NCBI GenBank assembly: GCA_004123355.1 | Contig: SCHM01000001.1 | Span: forward strand, 1,542,001-1,606,000 | DNA length: 64,000 bases | Source of the DNA: Amphirosellinia nigrospora | Taxonomy: Eukaryota > Ascomycota > Sordariomycetes > Xylariales > Xylariaceae | Reading direction: 5' to 3' | Part shown: piece after piece, positions 47,395 to 57,650 of the stretch | Position numbering within the stretch: the first letter of the stretch is position 1 | Layout: the number at the start of each line of letters is the position of its first letter | Position numbers and translations under genes: made by a program | The notes under the pieces: generated by a model | The model's database searches: none | Told to the model about the DNA's origin: nothing | What the model saw: the letters and a program-made list of their open reading frames with translations, nothing else

Positions 47395-48286
47395 TCACAA
47401 CAAGTCCAACCTCGTCATATGTTGAAACTCCTCAATGTGTTCTGTCGTCTGGTTCCAACACCACATTGGATCCGGTGCCTTGGGGATGAACATGATAAAT
47501 TCATCGCCCGTGTCGCCACCGTACAGGCGGACAATCATGGATATTACCGTGATCAGCCGGCGATCTATCGCCTCTTGGGTGTACCCGTGCCCGTACATAT
47601 GATTAGCCATAGTGACGCTGTTCTGCGCCGTCTCGCGGTACCGATTCGACTGCTCCCATGTCATCGTCCCCTTCCACGCAAATGGCTTTGCCTGCCGGAA
47701 CACGGCGTTGAGGTCGGCGGGTAGTTTGTAATGGAGGGCTTCTTCTCTGTCCAGAAGCTGTTTAGTGTGTGAATGAATTCTCCAGTTTTAGTCCTAACCA
47801 GGCTTATGAAAATCGTGATATTACAATCGGACTTGAGGATGGGGCTGAGATATCACAGAGCACGGGGTTGGCGTACAGCTTAGAGCGGATCAAGAACTCG
47901 TCTTCCATTGTCACGCGCGTGGCGCCGATTTCCTCATCTCGATATACCTCGACGACGGCATGTAGGTAGTGCATGATGTACTTGGCGCGGTGACGCCTTA
48001 TGTCTGCATCGACGTACTCTAGTTGCTCCTTGTGAGACGGCGGGTACTCGAACATCATCTGGTCGTGATAGTGCTCCGCGTGTGCGTAAACGATCCTTGT
48101 GATATCTTTATGCCATTGGTGTTTCAGAACCGACTTGATTGTCTCGAACGGCAGCTCCCCGAGTACGCGGATGGCAGATTCGTGGTCGTCCAAAGGGTTT
48201 TTGCAGATTGCACAGGCCATTTTACGTGTGCTTGGAGAGTTGAAGTGGCTGAGTTTACTGTCGCTTTGGCTTTGGGGGGACGCCAT
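47395..48286 (-). CDS. Hypothetical protein with one CxxC pair
   Basis: Two exons, 48286-47864 and 47757-47395, joined by a 106-bp intron with a weak donor (GTGCTC) and a good acceptor (AAACAG); 261 residues, no frame error. I do not recognise the family. Visible: a CAICKNPL element near residue 25 that looks like half of a zinc finger, His-rich helices (HKDITRIVYAHAEHYHDQMM), and a C-terminal half with conserved-looking WEQSNRYRETAQNSV and GDEFIMFIPKAPDPMWCW. No signal peptide or membrane helix. Both exons have coding-like third positions, so the gene is probably real. Confidence 0.6.
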
Positions 48287-49467
48287 GAAAAAAACCAGGG
48301 CAACTTCAACTTATATCTAGAAGTTTTCTCATGGGAAACGACGTGTGACTAGCGGTTGTACAATGGAAGCCCCGGTCTTGGACGCGGAAGTACAGACCTC
48401 GCCATGGCTAGTATATGATGATGCGAACAAGAGCTTAAGTTAGTAGGCAAGAAGAAGTCCGGGCGTCGTTGGTCGAAGGCGACTATAAGACTTAGAAGAG
48501 CCCTGTGTCGCAAGCGATGTCAGGCGTGATCAAGACAGTCGCCTACACCAAAACCATTTCTTCATGTCGCGGTAATTTCCGTTCATTCTACTTTCCTTTC
48601 GTTGTCTTATGTAGAAGTATACTTGTTAGATAATTGAGTTCCAGAAAGGCTTTTCCCGAATCTCATCAGTCGGGATTCCCATACCCTCGGCCATTTCTTT
48701 GATGTTGTGAGGTTCAGGATTTGTCTTCTTATTGATAGGCGCGCGCTCGAAGTTGATTAACTATGCTCGAGCCAAGTACGGCTTATCCCGTGTCTGGACT
48801 CGGGAGAGGCGCGTTTCCTGTTTGATTAGATGAATTGAATTTTGGAATCTCATCCAGGTTGTGAAACCTCGATTGTGAGGCTTTCTAGGTACCAAGTCAA
48901 GTCTCCCTGCTAATAGGACTTTCACCTATGTTAAGTGCGTTGGGAATAGGTGAATGTATTTTGAATCATCCCTAAGAAGGCTTGTAGAATTCAAATGTGT
49001 TGAATTGTCGGCATTATTTCTCATTTTCTTAGATGTAAGCTGAGAGTAGATGCTTCGTGGGGCCCTTGCTTTGAACCAATTGGAAACGCCACGGCAGTTT
49101 AGGTACGTACCTGGGTGATGCAACGACACCTCCGTTCCCGGAGCTTTCACAACTTTTCCACTGTCACCAACCACTGTCGCCAGCCAAAATCACGGGAATT
49201 CGTCCGATGATAAGTGGTGATTCATCACAAGAACTACACAGGAAAGGAATTTGCGAAGGCTGAGAAAGTCAATTGAGCCCAGAGTTCAATATCCGGAGCC
49301 GAGATACTATTTCAACCTTTTATGACATACGTCATCAATGCAAGAGTACACATCGCAGTGACCAGCCAGGTTGATCTAGCCAACCCCGAATACAGAAAAA
49401 TAGAACGAAATTTTTGATTAAAAAAATCAAACCCGAGAATCATAGTGGAGGCAAAAAGGACGGCAAT
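48287..49467. other. Intergenic, divergent promoters
   Basis: Lies between the minus-strand hypothetical gene and the plus-strand citrate carrier gene. No gene or repeat recognised. Confidence 0.5.
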
Positions 49468-50352
49468 ATGTCGTCACAAACACAGGCTGAAAAGCCGAGC
49501 CCGCTGCGCTCCATCATCGCGGGCGCGACGGCGGGCGCCGTCGAGATCAGCATCACATACCCGGCCGAGTTCGCCAAGACACGCACGCAGCTGGACCGAA
49601 ATCTAGCCGCCTCGGGCGCGAAGCGACAGCCGTGGCCGCCCTTCGGCCCGCAGTGGTACGCCGGCTGCACGCTCATCATCGGCAACTCGGCCAAGGCGGC
49701 CATCCGCTTCGTCTCCTTCGAGCAGTACAAGCGCCTGCTGGCCGACGCCGACGGCCGCGTCTCGGGCCCGCGGAACGTCATCGCCGGGTTCGGCGCCGGC
49801 GTCACCGAGTCCCTGCTCGCCGTCACCCGACCGAGTCCATCAAGACGACCCTGATCGACGACCGCAAGTCCGCCAAGCCGAGGCTCCGCGGCTTCCTGCA
49901 TGCCGTGCCCGTCATCGCGCGCGAGAGGGGCATCCGGGGCTTCTTCCAGGGCCTGGTCCCCACCGCGCGCGGCAGAGCGCCAACAGCGCCGTGCGCTTCG
50001 GCAGCTACACCTCCCTGAAGCAGCTCGCCGAGTCGTACACGGCGCCGGGGGAGAAGTTGGGTACGGTGGCTACGTTTGGGATCGGCAGCGTCGCGGGTGC
50101 CATCACGGTGGCCGTCACACAGCCGCTCGATACTATCAAGACGCGCATGCAGAGCATCGAGGCACGCAGCGTCTACGGGAACAGTCTGCGGTGCGCGGCT
50201 ATGATCTTCAAGCACGAGGGTGTTCTGACGTTCTGGAGTGGTGCGCTGCCGAGGCTGGCGAGACTGGTCTCAGCGGGGGCATCGTCTTCTCCATGTATGA
50301 GAAGAGTATGGAGCTTATGGATCGCCTGGACCCTGAGAAGAGATATATATGA
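49468..50352 (+). CDS. CTP1: Mitochondrial tricarboxylate (citrate) carrier
   Basis: Inner-membrane exchanger of citrate and other tricarboxylates, in the mitochondrial carrier family. The three carrier repeats are readable: ITYPAEFAKTRTQLDRN (PxE/DxxKT-type motif), VTPTESIKTTLIDDRK, and VTQPLDTIKTRMQSIEA. Other family segments are GPQWYAGCTLIIGNSAKAAI, RGFFQGLVPT, RFGSYTSLKQLAESY and the end SMELMDRLDPEKRYI. Start is the ATG at 49468 (MSSQTQAEK). No intron. Three one-base losses, near 49827 (a C run), 49968 (a GC run) and 50266, break the frame; restoring the count gives 888 bases, 295 residues, the usual carrier length. Third positions are strongly G/C. Confidence 0.92.
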
Positions 50353-50728
50353 AGAGAGCGTAAGGCACGGGGATACGAGGCTAAAGAGAGTGTATACATT
50401 TAGATACCCGGCAAAAAGGCGTTAAATATGACATGTGTACTACATTGTACATGATAGGCCAGAGGGGTCACACTACTGCCGATAGACAAATATTCTTGAT
50501 ATGAACAAGTTAACTATCATTGTTTTGTATTGTTGAGTTGATTGGGTATCCCTTTTCCGTCGCTTTTATAGCGCCATTCCCGGTCGTCGTAATCGCCGTT
50601 TATCTCATCCGTACCCTTATATCTTATACATGGCTCATCACCTCTTCTATAAATATCGTACACGAGGCAGTACCGAGCCCAGATTCGTATTTGCTTTTCC
50701 TATTGTAACCGTACAGCGCCCTTTATCC
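50353..50728. other. Intergenic between convergent genes
   Basis: 3' flanks of the citrate carrier and the CBP6-like gene. Nothing else recognised. Confidence 0.5.
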
Positions 50729-51194
50729 TCACAGGAACCTGTCGAGCCACGATCGATTCGGAGCCTCTTCGAGTTCCTTCAGCAGGTTGGTGAAGTAGTT
50801 CGGGTTGCTCTTGGGCTGGAGTAACGTGCCGTAATAGGATACTAGAGCCTCGTCAACATTCGTCTCCTACTGCGCTGCTGCCGACAGTATATATGTCTAT
50901 TGCGTGGGATGTGCATGTCACTGACTGTCCTCTTGTACCGGTTCTCGAGCAGCGAGTAAAGGGCGTTGGCTTGCTTTAGCTGCTCCTCCTCGGACAGGTT
51001 TAGCCCGGGCTGTTCGAAGCGCTTTTGCAGGACGGCCTGGAACTGGACCTCGGGACGGATGGTGTCCTTGGGCCACTGGCTCAGGGCCCGGAGGATGTGG
51101 CGTTGTCCGCTCTGCAGGGCGTGAAGAGTTAGCGGTGCTGTCTCGATGCCGCCATCGGATGATGTTTGCGACGTACAATGGCTTGACGCGACAT
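50729..51194 (-). CDS. CBP6: CBP6/UQCC2-like cytochrome bc1 assembly factor
   Basis: Small mitochondrial protein of the Cbp6/UQCC2 family, which with Cbp3 binds newly made cytochrome b (family knowledge). Three exons: 51194-51177 (only MSRQAI), 51111-50926 and 50841-50729; introns of 65 and 84 bp. Diagnostic segments: RALSQWPKDTIRPEVQFQAV, LKQANALYSLLENRYKRTYP and the C-terminal PKSNPNYFTNLLKELEEAPN followed by RSWLDRFL. One base is missing near 50828; with it the length is 318 bases, 105 residues. The six-codon first exon supports starting at the ATG at 51194. Confidence 0.85.
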
Positions 51195-51479
51195 GATGGG
51201 CTCTGGCTATTCGCACAATTAAGTCACTCGGCATTGAAGAAGCGGAAGACGTCAGCGAGGATGATAACGATTTGGTTTGGGGACCTGTGGGGCTTGTGGG
51301 TCCTACTAGACCTACCTTATGTAAATCAATTTTTATGCCGATGGTAGAGATAAGCTCTATATATTTAAAGCTATTATAGCTTTCGAAAATAGCATTTTTA
51401 GTGCCAATAGCCTCAAAACAGCGTTTCTATGCCCTCGAAGCCTCCACAGCCCTTAGAATAGCAGCGGAGCCTCGTTTAA

Positions 51480-51605
51480 CAGACCTACGCGTACGGGGTG
51501 GCAGAAGGAGTGGCAAAATGGCTGGCGATCTAGCCATACAGACCTACGCAGACCTACCAACACACACGCAGACCTCTACAGACCTACGCAGACTTATGCG
51601 TACGA
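51480..51605. repeat. Irregular CAGACCTACG tandem repeat
   Basis: CAGACCTACG/CAGACCTAC units recur about five times between 51480 and 51605 together with GCGTACG words. The surrounding 51195-51936 stretch is otherwise empty and AT-rich; no gene is seen there. Confidence 0.6.
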
Positions 51606-51936
51606 GACTGTCAACTTAACCCCACGTAAACCTATACACACGGGCAATACGCACAGACCAGTCTCTTTGCCAATAGAAAGTGTGGGTGGGGCGCGACATT
51701 TCGTTTCGAAAGTAGTGTATTATGTCAGCACTATAATACGCTAACGAGGTGTCTAAAATATAACATATACTATGTATCATAGGATACGTAATGCATACAG
51801 CACAGCACAGTAGCAGCATCGACTATTAGATCTTAAACATGTATAAAATCCTGCAACACTCGCATTAAAAACTGTATATATGTGATTCTATTACATACTA
51901 TAAGGCAAGGCCAGAATAGCAAAACTGCTCCCAACT

Positions 51937-52656
51937 ATGTTTACAGGATGTGCGCTATGCAGATCAGCACTTACCGGGCTAAAGATCTCTATTGCCTTGT
52001 TAATCGTCGATAGTATTATTGAGCTCGCTTTCATCAGTCGCATGGTCGGGTGGTTAAATCAGACAGCAAGTCAGAGTGATTGGCGCGTCGTCGTCGACGA
52101 TAAAACGTATTCCCTCTCAGGTCTACCGAAAAACCTTATTCTGGATCAGGGCCACACGAGCAACGGGGCTGCTGGCACCGCCCTTGTCGTCGTCGGACTC
52201 GGCGGGCTATTGGCACTCAAGCTACGTCGCACCTCAGCCCGACGGTCCGGCAGAGACGTCCCGTTCCATTTCGGCGACTGGTTGTATTACGCGTGGCTGC
52301 TATTGAGCATCCCGGCGCTGCTCCTGACCACCGTTGCACTCGGCTACGTCTTCGCCGTCACGGATTCTCGTGCTGGCCAACGCATCGACGTCTCGGAGGT
52401 GGTGAGCCGAAATAGCACGAGCCCATACCCTCTCCTGTATTGGACACCACAGAATTGGTTTTCTGCCGTGCTGCGTCTAGACCTAGTGCGGCGGCGAAGC
52501 GAGATTCAGGGCCAGTTGGCGGTTATGAAGGGTTGGCAATATAACCTCATTGTGATGTTCCTTGCTCAGCTTGCGCAAACGGTGTTGGCATTTATTGAGC
52601 ACTTCGACTGGCGGAGGGGCCGAACATTGACTGTACCGAATGCCGACCAAGTATAA
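51937..52656 (+). CDS. Hypothetical four-helix membrane protein
   Basis: Single exon, 239 residues from the ATG at 51937. Four predicted membrane segments: about 10-33 (ISIALLIVDSIIELAF), 78-97 (TALVVVGLGGLLALKL), 118-142 (YAWLLLSIPALLLTTVALGY) and 203-222 (LIVMFLAQLAQTVLAFI). A long loop between the first two carries an NQT glycosylation sequon. The topology resembles claudin/SUR7-like fungal proteins, but no diagnostic motif is visible, so no function is assigned. It resembles in layout the membrane gene at 55.4 kb. Confidence 0.6.
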   Translation: MFTGCALCRSALTGLKISIALLIVDSIIELAFISRMVGWLNQTASQSDWRVVVDDKTYSLSGLPKNLILDQGHTSNGAAGTALVVVGLGGLLALKLRRTSARRSGRDVPFHFGDWLYYAWLLLSIPALLLTTVALGYVFAVTDSRAGQRIDVSEVVSRNSTSPYPLLYWTPQNWFSAVLRLDLVRRRSEIQGQLAVMKGWQYNLIVMFLAQLAQTVLAFIEHFDWRRGRTLTVPNADQV

Positions 52657-53093
52657 CCAGGCAGTCAGTCATACCCTTGTCAGAGGGGCTTAATCTTGAA
52701 GGGGTTTATTTAAGAAGATTCGTATCTCCCATATTTTTCGCACGCCGGCCGCTATAATGAACAAGCCATAAAACTGTATAAAAGAACGTGTTTGCTATAT
52801 TTTGATCCTCAGCCATCCTCTTATAACACCTTAGAGGCAAATTATTGAAGGAGTAAGCGTTGTTGAAGTTTAGCTTCCACGCGAAAATATATACCGAGCA
52901 ATTTATCTCGCATTCCGTTACTTTTTATAGTATAGCACATCATTTGCAATACATATAGCTTGTTTATATGATTATCTAACATGTGCTGAAGATTTACGGA
53001 CTGAATCAGTTTATTCTAAACATGACTGTTACACGATCGCTAGGCAAGAACGTGGGAATTCGAATTCGCCTAGGGTACAACTGTATACAGCAT
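52657..53093. other. Intergenic stretch
   Basis: AT-rich 3' flank. Nothing recognised. Confidence 0.5.
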
Positions 53094-53339
53094 CTACTCG
53101 TCGTAGGCCCATGCAAATAATTTGCTTTGTCCTGCGTTAGCTAGAAGGTCTCTCATATCATCAAGACCGACACCGAAAGAATGCCTGACTAACAGCGGCT
53201 TGTAACCCATGAAGCGATTTCCTTCGGCATCCCAGCGCATCTCCACTCTGAAGCTCTTGCCATTAGCCCTCAAGTGTATACGCAGAGAATGTCGCATACT
53301 CTCGTGCAACAGTTCCTTTTCTGTTCTCCCAATCGACAT
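53094..53339 (-). CDS. Small hypothetical protein, 81 residues
   Basis: Open frame from the ATG at 53339. The sequence is charged, with segments such as HSLRIHLRANGKSFRVEM and HSFGVGLDDMRDLLANAG. No signal peptide, membrane helix or known motif. It may be a small gene or the exon of a decayed one. Confidence 0.35.
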   Translation of the reverse strand: MSIGRTEKELLHESMRHSLRIHLRANGKSFRVEMRWDAEGNRFMGYKPLLVRHSFGVGLDDMRDLLANAGQSKLFAWAYDE

Positions 53340-53518
53340 CTTTTCTGCCTCTGGGGCTTAACCATTGTTTCTGCCGAGGGGCCCAACGGTGCTTGATAAT
53401 TTTGCCTCAAGAACGCACGTCGATTGCAATCGCCGTTAGATTCGGGTTCTGGTTGTATTATAGAATGTTCCCAGCCCTTTTTTTCTGGGCTTTTCGACCG
53501 CTGTACTACTTACCACCC

Positions 53519-53729
53519 CCTTTCTATTGGCGATGGGCGACCCAGGGGCAGGCAGATCTTCGAGAACATTGAGAGTTGCACAGGCCGTGTTGTGATGTGC
53601 GATTCCTATGTCGCCAATGCCTTCGAGCTCTACTCCGCTCCCGGTGATGATGTCGCTCCTGCTTACAAAGGGAGCAAGATATTCAGGTTTGGCTCCATTC
53701 ATCACCGAAGAGAAGATGATACTCTATGA
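53519..53729 (+). other. Possible coding remnant
   Basis: A plus-strand frame reading GRQIFENIESCTGRVVMCDS, then FELYSAPGDDVAPAYKGSKI, has strongly C/G-ending codons, as expected of real coding sequence, and ends at a stop at 53727-53729. No start, splice partner or known family could be found. The antisense frame is also open, so strand is uncertain. Confidence 0.3.
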
Positions 53730-53835
53730 ACTTTATTAAGAGAAGGAGGTGAAGAGGGCGGCGGCCAGGCGAGGGGCAGCACATAGCTTTATAACTGTTG
53801 AGATTATGAGTATTGACGAGTAAGTCATATATTGG

Positions 53836-54975
53836 TTAAGCCAGTCGCTTGCTTCCAAGCATATAGCAGATATACCATAGCACCACGCCACAAAGTACCA
53901 ACACGACTAACCAGACAATTTCAAGACTTTCGCCGAAGCCCGATATAAGAAAGGTTCGGATGTCTTGATCTTGGGGCGCGGTTAGCTCATGGAGCAGTCC
54001 CATTAGAACTAAAGCATGGTTGGTCCATTCCTGGGAAAATGGTGCGTATAGAGCATTCTTTCGGACAAGCATCTTAAAAGAGCTCAGGAATATGGCACCA
54101 CAGATAGTGACACCTATAGCCAAACCTGCTGATTGAAAGAAGACGTGCAACCTATTTACGGATGGTAGCTCTTCGCCGTCTGGTGATGTCCGAGCGGCCA
54201 AGCTTCTTACACTCCATGCGATCCCAAGGCCGAGATCAACAACCGCCTCGATAAATACCCGGCTCGGCGTAGACGCGCCCAGGGTAAGGAAAAAAGAAAA
54301 GCCGTCCCTGAAGTCACGATCAGCCATCCAGCGTAGATGTAATAGCGGGATATGTCGGACATCAGGACTAGCCGAGACAAAATAAAGGATGAGAATAAAA
54401 AGGAAGAAGGTATGAAAGAAGGGCGATACCGGAGATTGCAACGTCATATCCTCTGACGACTTGGAAGTACAGAGGGAGGGGGCAGAGGAGACAAGCGAAT
54501 ACGACACCTTGGATGAATGCAAGGGCGTGAGCAGCCTTTTCTAACGCTGCCAGATGCGGGTAAGGCCGCATGAGACTCCGCTTGGTACGGTAAAGGGTAA
54601 GTATTACTAAACACAAAAGGCCCAAGACTCCTGATATAAGAGGCGCCAGGGTTTCCCAGGCATCCCAGCCGTACATGACGCCGCCTTGGGCGAGATCTGT
54701 CAGTATTGAGTAGCATCGCTGAGGGGGGACTACAAAGACTACATGCCCCACGAGAGAGGAACTAGGAGGAGGATAGCCGACACTATGATAATAGCATGAC
54801 CGAGCCAGTCAGTATCCGTCAGCTTGTATTTCTCGGCCGGGCGGCCCTTGTCGGGGTCAAAGGAGAAGAAAATGGCCGGTAGAGTCAGCAGACACGGGGG
54901 AAATTGTAGTCGAGAAGATCCAACGCCAGCTGCCGGCCTGGGCGAGAATAAGGATGAGAGATGGGTATAGACCAA
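53836..54975 (-). pseudogene. 5'-truncated MFS multidrug-transporter relic
   Basis: C-terminal part of a drug:H+ antiporter of the major facilitator superfamily. It opens inside the family's GSWRWIF segment, followed by PPCLLTLPAIFFSFDPDKGR, WLGHAIIIVSAILLLVPLSW, LPLYFQVVRGYDVAISGIAL, GEELPSVNRLHVFFQSAGLA and a final helix. The first half of the protein (the initial helices) is absent upstream, where only AT-rich DNA follows. At least three frame breaks lie between 54370 and 54950. The missing N-terminus cannot be a one-base error, so this is a pseudogene or an incomplete duplicate. Confidence 0.65.
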
Positions 54976-55390
54976 GCCATGTGATGGTCAACGAGGGTCG
55001 GATTACGGGTGTATCCTGTGTGTATATATGTACATACGAGTGGAACTCTTTCTGCTTTTTAAATTTACGAGTTGTCTCGAGTTAGGTATGTACAAGTCGT
55101 TACGCCTGAAGAATATACTTACTTAGCTAGGCAGAACTGATGTTACGAAACGTTATCCTATTATTACACACTCTAGACCCGGTTATTCACCTATAATAAG
55201 CCACTTTGAATGCTAACACTATATATGGAAGTCTATTAAAATAGCTATGACTATGTATTTTTTATATAGTATGTACATAGCCACCTACCGTACTTACAAC
55301 ATCACGAGCCCACAGCCCGCACGAAACGACTTGCTCTCGCCAGTCAGAATCCTCTCGAGATGGCGTTCAAACTCCCGCTCAGACAGCCAA

Positions 55391-56170
55391 ATGCTACCTA
55401 TTTTTCTCTATATTGTCACGAGGATTGTCGTGCTAGGCTTTTCGATTACTTTGCTCGCGAAGCCCGGTTATAGTTCAAGGGGCATTGTATCCGTCAAGGT
55501 ATTGTCTCCTGCTGCGTTTAACTGCACGAAAGCTGAACTACGCAGTTCCCTACCTTGAAAATCAGAGAGTTCTCCTTTCCCGATTCTGTAGAGACCGCAG
55601 TACAAGGCACAACTTCCCTCTTCAACTTCGGCACTCTGATCGACAGCGCCGCGGCACAGGCTACCGCCGCCGTGGCCAGTGCCATTGGATCCGTAGAGTC
55701 CTAAATCGCCGGCGTAATTGCCGGGAAACATCACGTTCGGGGTTGGAGAGGTCTGCGTAGGTTCCTGTTCGCAATTCGAATGCAGCCCTCTCCCTCTAAA
55801 GGGATCATCGCAAGTCGGTTCTTAATTCCCACTTCTCCTTTTCATTATGGGTATTTTTCGGTATGTCCCGTCGCTCGAGACATTTATCATAGTCGGGACT
55901 GTATTTACGGCTTTGTCAGCCGTGATTGGAATAATCGTGGTTCTGAAATTTCCCTTGGCTTGGCCGTGCTTGTTATTATCGAACTTCATTTCGCTAGTCT
56001 TCTACTCTCTTTCCGGTCTCTACGTAGCTATCATCTATAACATCGGGTCTGCACTGTCGGGGGTGGCGGGCACGGTCACAGAGCGAGGGGAGGTTGTCAC
56101 CAGATCACTAGGCGCTATCATAGCATGCCTTGCTACATTCCTGCTTAGCTTGATCACGGTATATCTCTAG
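55391..56170 (+). pseudogene. Four-helix membrane protein, frame-broken
   Basis: From the ATG at 55391 a first helix (LYIVTRIVVLGFSITLLA) is followed by a possible 52-base intron (55497-55548), then FNFGTLIDSAAAQATAAVAS, a TAA at 55702-55704, a further frame with CVGSCSQFECSPLPLKG (three close cysteines), and three helices: FIIVGTVFTALSAVIGIIVV, CLLLSNFISLVFYSLSGLY and AIIACLATFLLSLITVYL. Helix, cysteine-bearing loop, then three helices is a claudin/SUR7-like plan (inference). The TAA would be a C-to-T change from CAA. Breaks may be sequencing errors or real decay. A shorter protein starting at the ATG at 55847 is intact. Confidence 0.45.
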
Positions 56171-57650
56171 ACACAGAGGCTCTATGACTGATCGTATACC
56201 GTATTCATGTGTATCGCTTATAGCGACTATAGCTAGCTAGATCCTGCCTGGCAAGGGCGTCAAGTGCGGCCGAAGTTTCGAAATGTTTCTCGTGCTCTAT
56301 ATATAAACCAGAAAAGTAATGAGATTGTTGATTCAACTAGCTTTTCAAGAGAGACGCAAGCGTTATAAGCCTTTTTGCTCGACCCAGCTGCCGGTTACGT
56401 GCAGGCAAAAACCGTCTTCAGGCGAGAATAAGATAGAATAGATTGCTCATTTCCCTACCCGCTATGGTCCATGTGTCCTTCTATGTTCGCGAAGTATGAT
56501 AATCGTGTCAGTAGCTACGTTCTAGCTCCTCACAGCACCGACTGCTGCAGCAGATCGCCATGAATTAATCATGCTTCTCATAGGCAAACGCTTGTTTGAT
56601 ATTTGCGGCGGAGAGGTATTGTTTTCTAAAGCATACTCAATCTAGAATGGGTATAATTAGCACAGCCAATCCAAATTTAGTTGTGATTGCAACATGTTTA
56701 CAATACAAGTTAAATCTTCGACTTTAATGGTTCCTGACTTCTAGGTAAATCCACCAACTTAGTTAAATATATACTTTATATCTTCTATATAAAAAACCTT
56801 GTAAATGTTAAACTTATGCAGAAATATAAAATCTACCTAGATAGCCCCGTAACCAATACAACACCCTTGCTACCGCACAGCGCTACAGACCCTGGATGGT
56901 TTCTGCATTTGCCATATCCAATCAGATGCGATGCGACATTCTGTTTTCAGCTGGCACCCCTGCTAGCGTGTAGGGTCCAGGCTCCCACCTTCAAATACTC
57001 TCCGACTAGAATCGGGGTCAGTCACGAACTATAACTGTGGGCTACCAGGTGGTATGCCTCAGTGCCGGCTGTGAAGGACATGGTCATCCGACATTGTGAC
57101 CAGCCTTTGTCCATATATCAGCCTGGCACCATTCCGCTCTAGTGCCCGCATGATACAGAGTACATGGTACATTACGTACCATACAGCAGTGCCTCACTAC
57201 GTCGGTAGTGTTCATTTCCGTCTCTGCCGTGCATCCTGATCTCAGAACAGCGCCACCCTGCTGCAGCCCCCCAAATGGCCGCCCCTGATGCCCTCAAGGA
57301 ACTGCCTTTCCCTCCCTCAACTTCAATTAACAACGCACGATAGTTCATCTCTGCTTGTCGCCTAGGAGGCATCTCAACCTCCCTAATCGGCCTTTTCTTT
57401 CCTTCTGTCAACTAATTTCTCTTGTACCTTTTTTTGCTTTCTCTCCTTAAGACTAGGCATCCATCTAAGCCATCTCCTCACCCGTCGGTACAACAAGCAA
57501 GCCGTACCCGCATCGCGCCTGTTATTATCCCACCATCGACCATCGACCATCGAGCGACCTGTCATTCTATTCCCTTCAGCCTAGCCCTACGATTCGCATC
57601 GCATCGTCTACCTATTCCGCGTACTTGTGCCACTCTCCAACATTTGCACT
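56171..57650. promoter_or_regulatory. Intergenic and BSD2 promoter
   Basis: No gene seen in 56171-57400. A T/C-rich tract at 57414-57452 and a threefold CATCGAC repeat near 57530-57552 lie in the promoter/5' leader of the BSD2-like gene. Confidence 0.45.

Noticed and set aside
53436-53705. Minus-strand frame over 53.4-53.7 kb as a gene
   Set aside because: It has codon bias of an antisense shadow; the plus strand is the likelier coding strand and even that is only a remnant.
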